From: Cedecea neteri NBRC 105707 = ATCC 33855
GTDB lineage: Bacteria > Pseudomonadota > Gammaproteobacteria > Enterobacterales > Enterobacteriaceae
Length of the DNA: 64,000 bases
Direction: 5' to 3'
Assembly: GCF_001571265.1 (NCBI RefSeq)
Contig: NZ_BCTL01000033.1
Span: forward strand, 1-64,000
In this document: positions 57,613-64,000 of the stretch, piece after piece
Numbering within the stretch: the stretch's first letter is position 1
How the letters are laid out: each line of letters starts with the position of its first letter
Notes under the pieces: generated by a model
What the model saw: only the letters and a program-made list of their open reading frames with translations
The model's database searches: none
Told to the model about the DNA's origin: nothing
Position numbers and translations under genes: made by a program

Positions 57613-58245
57613 TTAACCAGCTGCACCCAACAAAGCCTGAATAGGCTTAAAATGATGAGTCGCAATGATATTCCTACTCTCCCAGCGGTCATGTGAAGCC
57701 TGCAGATTTATCCAAAAATCTTCGTCTGTCTGGAACAAAACGGCCAGCTGCGATGCTTCCGCTACACTCAGCCGGCGGCTGTTATTTACGATCTGCCCGA
57801 TGACTTTACGGGACACGCCCATAACCAGCGCCAGTTCAGCCTGGGTGATATTCAGCGGCTTTAAAAACTCTTCAGAGAGCATTTCGCTTACAGTGGTAGG
57901 TTCTGCAACAGTCGTATCCATATCCCCCCCGTAACGGTATTTATGCGGATCGAGATAAATCTCGTAAGCGTGGCCGTCACGCCAGCGGAAAATCAATCGC
58001 CACTGGAGACTAACCCGAATGCTTGACCAGCCTTCAAGGTTGCCACGCAAACGCTCATAGTTATTACTTGGCGGCGCAAACAGGGTTTTCTCACTGCTGG
58101 CCGCTTCAATAAGCGACAACTTACGACGAAGAGGCTTTTCAATCATGACCGGAATCCCTGCGCTTCTCTTCCCATTCAGATAGAACCGGGCAAGCTCACC
58201 ATCCTGGCCGTCCTTAAAGCTACCAATCATCATTCGGCTCGTCAT
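57613..58245 (-). CDS. HigB toxin - HigA antitoxin, read as one fused frame
   Basis: The 210-residue frame contains a RelE/HigB-type toxin (about residues 1-105: RRKLSLIEAASSEKTLFAPP then IRVSLQWRLIFRWRDGHAYE, ending DPHKYR). A HigA-type antitoxin follows (about 109-210, MDTTVAEPTTVSEMLSEEFL then NITQAELALVMGVSRKVIGQ). The classical module has two genes. Here they are joined in frame through a seven-G run just before the ATG that would start HigA (57921). One G fewer or more would separate them, and the G-run can also act as the HigA ribosome binding site. Toxin first, antitoxin second matches the higBA order. The likely start is 58245 or 58233. Confidence 0.8.
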   Translation of the reverse strand: MTSRMMIGSFKDGQDGELARFYLNGKRSAGIPVMIEKPLRRKLSLIEAASSEKTLFAPPSNNYERLRGNLEGWSSIRVSLQWRLIFRWRDGHAYEIYLDPHKYRYGGDMDTTVAEPTTVSEMLSEEFLKPLNITQAELALVMGVSRKVIGQIVNNSRRLSVAEASQLAVLFQTDEDFWINLQASHDRWESRNIIATHHFKPIQALLGAAG

Positions 58246-58260
58246 GTTTGTGATGTGGTT

Positions 58261-58321
58261 ATTATATCATCACCCAAGGCAATGCAACCAAAAAGGAACA
58301 TGGTGTGCCAAAAAGGAACAT
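58261..58321 (-). promoter_or_regulatory. higBA promoter and repeated operator
   Basis: On the minus strand a perfect -10 box TATAAT (58261-58266) lies 16 bp before the toxin start. Two identical 14-mers (CCAAAAAGGAACAT on the plus strand, 58288-58301 and 58308-58321) are spaced by 20 bp, about two helical turns. They would suit binding of the toxin-antitoxin complex for autoregulation. Confidence 0.55.
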
Positions 58322-58861
58322 AAAATAGATCCTATTGCGATCAAACGATCCTAAGAAGATCGCCCTGAAAGCCCTTCTTTCTGGCGTAAAACCTTCGTCC
58401 TTTCAGGCTACTCTGTTTTACGAAGTGGATTGGACACTTGCAGTCGATCATTTCTAACCTTCTCAGACGAGCTGTAAGCCATTTTGAGCACTTTTCTGCA
58501 GTAGTCGGTATCAAAACTTGCTTTGATAAGAGCGAAGCGGCTTAAGCTCGCGTAGCGAGTGAGAAATTATTTCCCTTTTCTTTGGGGTCAGTTTGGATAT
58601 AAAGAATTATTGTACGGTAGGCCTGTTTTTTGAACAGGTCAGGCCATCGCAGTAGGGTGTACTCCCGCGCTATATAGCGTCTGCTGTAGATTTTGTCTAA
58701 TCGGACAACCTAAATGCGATACTGCAAGGACGATAACTTAATGGCAATAGCCACTGACGCCAAATCAATCCCTTACGTGTCATAGTTGGTTAAAAAATAC
58801 TCCTAACGTACAAAAATGTTCGATCTCCAAACTGACCCCTACCATAGCAAGTGGCAAAAAT

Positions 58862-59396
58862 ATGGCGGCTTGCCGCTTACAACCCCATGCACTGAGGAAA
58901 CATGCTATCGGTCTTGTATCGACGCTGTCGTGGTTGCCGGATGACAGAGAATCAGTGCGAGCTTCCTTACCGATAGCCTTTTTGAGGCCGCCATTGGCGG
59001 GGGGCAGGCTTAGCTGCCAGGCTTTCTATGAAAGGTGTAAAGACATTCTGATGTCCTGGGCAATCCGGGGGGCACGTCACGACGCGGGTATGGGTCTTCT
59101 GGAAAACGGAGTGACAGCGCTTGTAGTTCTGGCTACCAGGGAAGGAACTGCCGCTGCCGTTGATGTCTTAAAAGTGCAGTTCCGGAAAATGTTGACGGGC
59201 TGATGCCCCCACACCGTAAGTCCGTGGCCGTGTTGCAGCCCGCCTCGTCAGACGCATCAGTGAAGTCCGTCGCTACGCGGGTATCCCTTCATCTCGTATT
59301 GAACATGAGCTTGCACTGCTTGAACATAGTGCTGCACGTGTAATGATCCATGAGATGGCGGAAATCCTTGCGCCCGGGCAAATACAGCCGCAGTGA
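58862..59396 (+). pseudogene. Decayed frames of unknown family
   Basis: One frame (to 59203) ends RCKDILMSWAIRGARHDAGM then GLLENGVTALVVLATREGTA. After it, another frame reads RLVRRISEVRRYAGIPSSRI and EHELALLEHSAARVMIHEMA to a stop at 59396. Both have natural composition, suggesting two small overlapping genes or one broken gene. Neither start has a ribosome binding site. Family not recognised. Confidence 0.4.
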
Positions 59397-59516
59397 TCCG
59401 GAAGAGTAAACCAGGGGGGCCGGGCATGGCTGATACGAAGCCTGGCCCCGGAGGTCACTCTGGCTTCAACAAAGAAAATCATTGCCCTCGCTTTTCGGGG
59501 AAGGGCATATGTACGG

Positions 59517-60878
59517 TTACTTCACTTTTTCACCCATGATGTAGGTATGTTCTATGGTGCGATCGTCACCCATCATTTCAATTGCGAAGATTTTGCTTTC
59601 GACCGATTTGCTGTTCTCAGTTCTGATTTTCAACGCATTGTCACTCTGTGGATTGATAACGATGAAGTCGGCTTCTTTCCCTGGAGTGAAACTTCCAATT
59701 ACGTGGTCAAGTGACAGGGCTCTTGCTCCTCCAAGGGTCGCCATATACCAGTTTTCCATCGGATCGAGAGGGTGGATATTTTCGGGTGTTTCTGTGAACG
59801 CTTTTCTTAACTGCGTCACGTTGTAGGCTCCCCCCATAACTTTAAGCATGGACAGACTGGTACCGCCCCCAACGTCAGTTCCCAGTCCTGTTTTAACCTG
59901 ATTTTTCTGGCTCTGTTCCAGATTGAATAACCCGCTCCCCAAAAACAGATTCGACAAGGGGCAGAACGCCACACTGCTGTGTAACGTTGCCAGTATCTGA
60001 AAATCTGCATCAGAAACATGAACTGAATGGGCAAAAACAGACTTCGGCGTGACGAGACCATAATGTCTGTAAACATCCAGGTAACTTTTGCTCCATGGGA
60101 ACAAGGTTTTCACCCAGGAGACCTCCTGCCAGTTCTCTGCCAGATGGGTTTGCAACCAGACATCCGGGTATTCACGTAATAACCTGCCGGCTACCCGCAG
60201 TTCTGCCTCACTGGAAGTGGGCGCGAATCGTGGGGTAACGGCGTAACCCAGGCGTCCCTTATTTTTCCATTTCTCTATCAGCATTTTGCTCTGCTGGTAA
60301 GCCGTCTCTGGCGTGTCCAGTAGCGGGGCCGGCGCATTCCTGTCCATCAGCACTTTTCCGGAGATGAGACGCATATTTTTCCCAAGCGCTTTGCTGAACA
60401 GCGCATCCACAGAAACGGGATTGCTGGTGGCAAAGACCAGTGCTGTTGTAGTGCCATTGTTGATCAGTTCGTCGATAAATTTCCCGGCATAAATAGTGGC
60501 ATGCTCCGGTGCACTGAATTTTATTTCGGTCGGGAAAACATAATCGTCCAGCCAGTCGAGGAGTTGTTTTCCATAAGAGGCTGTCATTTCGATTTGAGGA
60601 AAGTGTACGTGTGTGTCAACAAATCCGGGGGATATTATTTTCCCGCTATAATCAATAATCTGGTCAGGATGATATTTTGCCTGCATCGCAGTGGATGAGC
60701 CGACATCAACAATATATCCGTCTTTTACCAGTAATAAGCCATTATGGATATAATGGCGGGACTGTATTTTCTCTTGAGGATCTCCCGTAAAGTGTAATAT
60801 ATCGCCTTTATAACCCGTTAATGATGCATGGGTAATGAAAGGTGCAAGCAACAGGCTTGCAAAAAATGCGTGTTTCAT
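59517..60878 (-). CDS. Guanine deaminase-like amidohydrolase with signal peptide
   Basis: A 453-residue protein aligned by eye along its whole length with E. coli GuaD, which converts guanine to xanthine and ammonia. Metal and catalytic motifs are present: FVDTHVHFP (His90, His92), THLAEN, FAHSVHVSD, and GLGTDVGGGTS. Substrate-loop segments such as DRNAPAPLLDTPETAYQQS are also kept. Unlike GuaD it begins with a signal peptide, MKHAFFASLLLAPFITHAS, so it is predicted to be periplasmic. It is the last gene of a minus-strand cluster with queF and a yhhQ-like transporter, 77 bp after queF. The true substrate could be guanine or a 7-deazaguanine; the context favours a link to queuosine precursors. 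Confidence 0.85.
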   Translation of the reverse strand: MKHAFFASLLLAPFITHASLTGYKGDILHFTGDPQEKIQSRHYIHNGLLLVKDGYIVDVGSSTAMQAKYHPDQIIDYSGKIISPGFVDTHVHFPQIEMTASYGKQLLDWLDDYVFPTEIKFSAPEHATIYAGKFIDELINNGTTTALVFATSNPVSVDALFSKALGKNMRLISGKVLMDRNAPAPLLDTPETAYQQSKMLIEKWKNKGRLGYAVTPRFAPTSSEAELRVAGRLLREYPDVWLQTHLAENWQEVSWVKTLFPWSKSYLDVYRHYGLVTPKSVFAHSVHVSDADFQILATLHSSVAFCPLSNLFLGSGLFNLEQSQKNQVKTGLGTDVGGGTSLSMLKVMGGAYNVTQLRKAFTETPENIHPLDPMENWYMATLGGARALSLDHVIGSFTPGKEADFIVINPQSDNALKIRTENSKSVESKIFAIEMMGDDRTIEHTYIMGEKVK

Positions 60879-60955
60879 TTTAATCCTTAAGGTATGTAAA
60901 TGGTCTGGTGAAACGAGCTTTGTGTTCGTCTGTCCAGACCATTTTTAAAAAGAGT

Positions 60956-61801
60956 TTATTGTCTGATCAAACGTGTTGTTGGCAGAATGCTTTCAAAATC
61001 ACTTCGGAACGGGTTGATATCCAGCCCACCACGCCTTGTATAACGGGCAAAAACGCTAAGTTTTTGCGGGCGGCAATATTGTTTAATATCCATGAAAATC
61101 CGCTCAACACATTGCTCATGAAATTCATTGTGGTTACGGAATGAAATGATGTAGTGAAGAAGCCGCTTTGGATTGATTTTCTTTCCTTCGTATTTAATGA
61201 TAAGACTGCCCCAGTCAGGCTGGTTCGTGACAAGACAATTTGATTTAAGCAGGTTTGATGTGAGCATCTCTGAAACAGTAATGGCGTCATCAGTCACAGC
61301 ATTGTTCAGTATTTCAGGGCTGAACGAGTAATCCTTAACGTCAATATCTTCATGGTCGATATTGATTCCCGGTAAGGCCATGATGGTATGATTAAACCCG
61401 ATAAAATGGGGGTACAGCCTGACTTTTACTTCCCCTCCCGCAACCTGGCTAAGATCCTTTGTGAGTATGGCTGCAACAGCATCATGGCTTCTGATCTTTG
61501 TCTGGTTAAAACTGTTGAGATACAGCTTCAGCGATTTGGATTCTATCAATCCCGGCGTCGTGGCCGGGATTTCAAACTCTCCAATGGCAACAATAGGTTT
61601 ACCTTTTTCATTGAGCCAGGAAATTTCATATGCTGTCCACAGATCAAAACCTGAAAAGGGGAGGTTGCCCTCACCGGTAATTCCAGCCTGTTTTCTGCCC
61701 AAAGAGCGTGGTAACGACTCCAGAATGGACGGCGAGTAAGTCTGTGGGGGCGCTATTTTTGAACCCAGCACACTTAGCGCATCTTCATCGTAATCAGGCA
61801 T
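60956..61801 (-). CDS. queF: NADPH-dependent 7-cyano-7-deazaguanine reductase (QueF)
   Basis: Reduces the nitrile of preQ0 to the amine preQ1 in queuosine synthesis. At 281 residues it is the bimodular form known from E. coli. The QueF motif ESKSLKLYLNSF (residues 87-98) binds NADPH. The thioimide-forming Cys189 lies in LKSNCLVTNQPDWG with Asp196. RNHNEFHEQCVERIF is the second conserved block. An AAGGAATT ribosome binding site precedes the ATG. It starts nine bases after the yhhQ-like stop. Since a chromosomal queF is normal in these bacteria, this is probably an extra copy. Confidence 0.95.
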   Translation of the reverse strand: MPDYDEDALSVLGSKIAPPQTYSPSILESLPRSLGRKQAGITGEGNLPFSGFDLWTAYEISWLNEKGKPIVAIGEFEIPATTPGLIESKSLKLYLNSFNQTKIRSHDAVAAILTKDLSQVAGGEVKVRLYPHFIGFNHTIMALPGINIDHEDIDVKDYSFSPEILNNAVTDDAITVSEMLTSNLLKSNCLVTNQPDWGSLIIKYEGKKINPKRLLHYIISFRNHNEFHEQCVERIFMDIKQYCRPQKLSVFARYTRRGGLDINPFRSDFESILPTTRLIRQ

Positions 61802-61810
61802 GTTAATTCC

Positions 61811-62680
61811 TTATTGATTTACTGTGTGAATAAATTTTCTGAATAACTTTCGTGTCCCATAGATAGGAAATACACCGGAGACAGCGTAGATAAGTTTAAT
61901 AATAAATTGCGATACGATCATGGCTTTAATTGTTGGAAGGCTGAGTACACCATAAAAAGCAATGCTACAAAAAATGATACTATCGATGGCTGCCGCACAA
62001 ACTGAACTGATGATGACCCTGACAAAGAGATACCTGGAGTTGGTCAGGACTTTTATTTTGCACAGCAACCATGAGTTGATGTTTTCGGAAAGGAGATAGG
62101 CCAGAGAGGATGCAAGCAGTACAGCAATAATATTGTGAATGAAGTACCGATAGGCCTGATCGTGAGGCCATTCTTTAAGGTCTGGTAAAAGTGTAGTCAT
62201 CCACAACCCCCCCACGAAGAGGATGTTAGCAATAAATGATATGATAATAGTTCTTCGCGCCATCTTAAGCCCGTAAAACTCATTGAGTATATCCACCAGG
62301 ATGAATGTCAGTGGATAGAAAAAAATGGCCGGGGGAATAATAAGATTAAATGTGGACAGATGGACAGGCTTTACACCGCTGACAGTGGACAGAATGTAAA
62401 TGACAGCCAGTGCTAAACTGATGGAGAAATATGCGTACCAGGAACGTTCATTTCGGTCGCTCATTTCATACTCAGTGGTTATGTTGTGGTGCATATACAG
62501 TTTTTTGTGTAGCGCTTTTATTTCATGAGGATTTAAATCATCTGAGATTTCTGAGTCGTCAAGCTCCTTCAGGGGCATGGCAATCACTTTCCCGGTCGAC
62601 AGAACCAGCACTCTGGCAGTGATGATTTCGCCAAAGAGAAAGCCCAATAGTTTGTATTTAAGATTGTATTTCACTGACAT
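61811..62680 (-). CDS. YhhQ-type queuosine precursor transporter with N-terminal extension
   Basis: A 289-residue membrane protein of the YhhQ/VUT family; E. coli YhhQ takes up preQ0 and preQ1. The first ~75 residues are cytoplasmic and not part of the standard protein (MSVKYNLKYKLLGFLFGEII, then an acidic DDSEISDDLNPHEIKALHKK segment). Six membrane helices follow, with the family blocks PLTFILVDILNEFYGLKMAR and YLLSENINSWLLCKIKVL. Translation is coupled: the start overlaps the end of the regulator gene by 10 bp. Together with QueF it forms an uptake-and-reduction pair. The extension could be regulatory. Confidence 0.9.
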   Translation of the reverse strand: MSVKYNLKYKLLGFLFGEIITARVLVLSTGKVIAMPLKELDDSEISDDLNPHEIKALHKKLYMHHNITTEYEMSDRNERSWYAYFSISLALAVIYILSTVSGVKPVHLSTFNLIIPPAIFFYPLTFILVDILNEFYGLKMARRTIIISFIANILFVGGLWMTTLLPDLKEWPHDQAYRYFIHNIIAVLLASSLAYLLSENINSWLLCKIKVLTNSRYLFVRVIISSVCAAAIDSIIFCSIAFYGVLSLPTIKAMIVSQFIIKLIYAVSGVFPIYGTRKLFRKFIHTVNQ

Positions 62681-63285
62681 ATTTCCTCAATCAGGACGCC
62701 TAACCAGACTTCCTGGTTGTCACAGTTGTTTTCTTCCGATGACGTTTCTCTGATTTTTAGCGTGTTGTTGTTATCCAGAAACAGCGAGGGCAGCAGGCTT
62801 CGTTTAAAGGGGGAACGATTCACGATGAGTAAGGTCCCCACATCAAAAGTCTCCCCCATCTCGGCATCAATCAGAAGCGCAATAAAATTTCCACCTGAAC
62901 TGAAATACCAGGTAGTATCAAAAATCTGTATGAGCTGGCCTACAGTCTTTGAAAGTGTGTTGCGCAGGCAGGTCCCCGGAATAATCGGGAGCGCAATCGG
63001 GTTCTTGTTCCCGTTGAATGCTAATGTCTCCTCCGTTTGTTTCATTTTACCCAGGTCAGTATTCTCGATGGTTTCGCAGGAGATGCCAAAAAAATCAGAA
63101 ATCCGGGTGACCGTCGACTGTTGTACATGACTGACTTTGCCTTCCAGTATTTTATAAATTGTTGCGCGAGTCAGACCTGTTTTCTGGCTGAAGGACGTTT
63201 TAGTTTCGCCATGCTCCTCTATCAGGAAATTTATATTTTTAGCAATATTGCTATTACGTTGCGCATTTGTGATCCTATTGCTCAT
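62671..63285 (-). CDS. HTH (XRE-type) regulator of the queuosine-precursor cluster
   Basis: A 204-residue protein with an N-terminal helix-turn-helix (about residues 12-68, NIAKNINFLIEEHGETKTSF then SQKTGLTRATIYKILEGKVS). A C-terminal domain of about 110 residues has a LexA/S24-like beta pattern (IPGTCLRNTLSK, FIALLIDAEMGETFDVGTLL) but no clear Ser-Lys dyad. It is the first gene of the cluster and overlaps the transporter gene, so it probably controls its own operon. The ligand could be a deazaguanine; this is inference. The promoter lies in the 300 bp upstream. Confidence 0.8.
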   Translation of the reverse strand: MSNRITNAQRNSNIAKNINFLIEEHGETKTSFSQKTGLTRATIYKILEGKVSHVQQSTVTRISDFFGISCETIENTDLGKMKQTEETLAFNGNKNPIALPIIPGTCLRNTLSKTVGQLIQIFDTTWYFSSGGNFIALLIDAEMGETFDVGTLLIVNRSPFKRSLLPSLFLDNNNTLKIRETSSEENNCDNQEVWLGVLIEEICQ

Positions 63286-63588
63286 GTTTAACCTGTTCGC
63301 TAGCGAGATTTGAGAGAAGGACTGTTACGGAAGCTACGTTTCACAGCGTAGTGGACCAATAACGATTTTCTAATCGATTGTGTGTTTTTGTTGTTTATTT
63401 CGGATGTTTCTCTTGTTGTCCTAATTTTAAATAAAACATCAGGTTGATGAGTTGCTTTTATGGAAGGATTCAAATTAATGATCACATGTTAATTATTGTG
63501 TTGATTTTAATCCGAGGGTGCGCTATTCCTGCTTAAGTTGAGGTGCATCCATCTCTGAAAGGAATGAATTAAAAACAAGGCGGGAATA
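63286..63588. promoter_or_regulatory. Divergent intergenic region
   Basis: A 303-bp AT-rich gap between the HTH regulator (leftward) and a winged-helix gene (rightward). It should contain both promoters. No known riboswitch (preQ1 class) motif was recognised here. Confidence 0.45.
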
Positions 63589-64000
63589 ATGATGTCAGCG
63601 CATCAATCGTTATCGGAAATAAAAAAGAAAATTCTTATTTTCATGTTGACAGTCGAGCGTCATTTTCCAGGTTCTTTCCCGATAAGATATATTCATAAAT
63701 CGCTTGGTATTGACAGTGTTTATTATTCCTGTGGGCTGCTGGAGTCCGCAGGTTTGGTTTGCCTGCAGCGAAAGCCCAATCGCAGGGTCTTTATCGAGCT
63801 GACCGATGCCGGGCGTGCGATGGCGGCTTCGCTGATGCCTGTGGAATATTGTCAACATCGGGAGGCCGGGAACCGGATCTTACCTTCCCGCGCTCAGAGA
63901 AGAGAGATGCGGGACATTGAAATCGACATCAGAGGGCGGCCTTACATTGTCAGCCGGGCGGCATTTGTTATCCATCCCGATGGCACGACAAGCCTTGCCT
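63589..64000 (+). CDS. Winged-helix protein, cut by the window end
   Basis: At least 137 residues, starting MMSAHQSLSEIKKKILIFML and open to the last base. Residues about 10-75 form a MarR-like winged helix (IHKSLGIDSVYYSCGLLESA then GLVCLQRKPNRRVFIELTDA). A C-terminal part with RDIEIDIRGRPYIVSRAAFV is of unknown type. An AAGG site lies nine bases before the ATG (second ATG at 63592). Divergent from the queF cluster regulator. Confidence 0.7.
   Translation, partial: MMSAHQSLSEIKKKILIFMLTVERHFPGSFPIRYIHKSLGIDSVYYSCGLLESAGLVCLQRKPNRRVFIELTDAGRAMAASLMPVEYCQHREAGNRILPSRAQRREMRDIEIDIRGRPYIVSRAAFVIHPDGTTSLA

Larger units (their letters stand above)
57536..58839. mobile_element. Tn3-derived miniature element carrying a HigBA module
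   Basis: Three copies of a 37-38 bp end sequence start with GGGGTCAGTTTGGA and end with TACGGTAAG, TACGGTAGG or TACGTTAGG. The starts are 57536 (rightward), 58584 (rightward) and 58839 (leftward). GGGGTC at the tip and ACGNTAAG inside are hallmarks of Tn3-family inverted repeats. The first and third enclose 1.3 kb with the toxin-antitoxin frame and no transposase. The second and third enclose 256 bp, like a TIME (Tn3-derived miniature). A TTGTC-N6-GACAA inverted repeat near 58706 resembles a resolvase subsite. No 5-bp target duplication is seen. Confidence 0.65.

Noticed and set aside
63286..63588. preQ1 riboswitch upstream of the queF cluster
   Set aside because: Searched by eye for the short preQ1-I hairpin with A-rich tail; none seen. 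An HTH regulator is the likelier control.

Overview
The window looks like part of a large secondary replicon (plasmid or megaplasmid) of an enterobacterium (Enterobacterales). Three things support this. The left edge carries an origin-like block: direct repeats around a CAGTGGTTGTT core, two opposed DnaA boxes and an AT-rich stretch. Two tRNA genes read like the E. coli thrU and glyT genes. Most recognisable proteins and mobile relics belong to enterobacterial families. I see no ribosomal or housekeeping operons. By my rough tally, intact genes cover only about 42% of the sequence. The rest holds broken genes and transposon or phage fragments, so this is a decaying accessory replicon with islands of intact function.

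Layout. 0-0.5 kb: origin-like repeats. 1-17 kb: sparse. It has a MarT/FidL-like membrane regulator pair, a GntR regulator, an IS3-family relic, a Mu-like prophage scar (GemA, gp45 and Dam-methylase fragments), a run of very small membrane proteins, and a broken phage repressor with intact operator-like palindromes. 17.4-22 kb: a complete polyhydroxybutyrate operon (phaB-phaA-phasin-phaC plus one small gene). 22-25.7 kb: a phage integrase/excisionase scar, an EAL phosphodiesterase and the tRNA-Thr(TGT)/tRNA-Gly(TCC) pair. 26-41 kb: two paralogous proteins of unknown family, two ANR-type small regulators, secreted proteins, a LysR regulator, relics of IS3, IS6, Tn3 and IS200/IS605, a GH18 chitinase and an Rpn nuclease relic. 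41-50 kb: a calpain-like cysteine protease with an amber codon near its likely original start, a ToxR-type and a LuxR-type regulator facing apart, an RcnB-like protein, an unusual tRNA with anticodon TAT, and a DUF1883-like protein. 50-57.5 kb: a holin-like protein, a Tle1-like DUF2235 phospholipase, an IS66 relic, a Kup potassium transporter and a coupled pair ending in a ParB-like protein.

The right end is the most coherent part. A HigB-HigA toxin-antitoxin reading frame lies between Tn3-type inverted repeats (57.5-58.8 kb). Next is a four-gene minus-strand cluster (59.5-63.3 kb): an HTH regulator, a YhhQ-type queuosine-precursor transporter, a QueF nitrile reductase and a guanine deaminase with a signal peptide. 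It looks like an accessory 7-deazaguanine/queuosine-precursor uptake and processing unit. The deaminase is predicted to be exported, and I know of no described pathway that uses it this way.

Recurrent themes are carbon and energy storage (PHB), nucleobase salvage, envelope or secreted proteins, and many small transcription regulators of the kind found in host-associated enterobacteria. Calls marked pseudogene rest on reading conserved motifs across frameshifts by eye. No similarity search was run.
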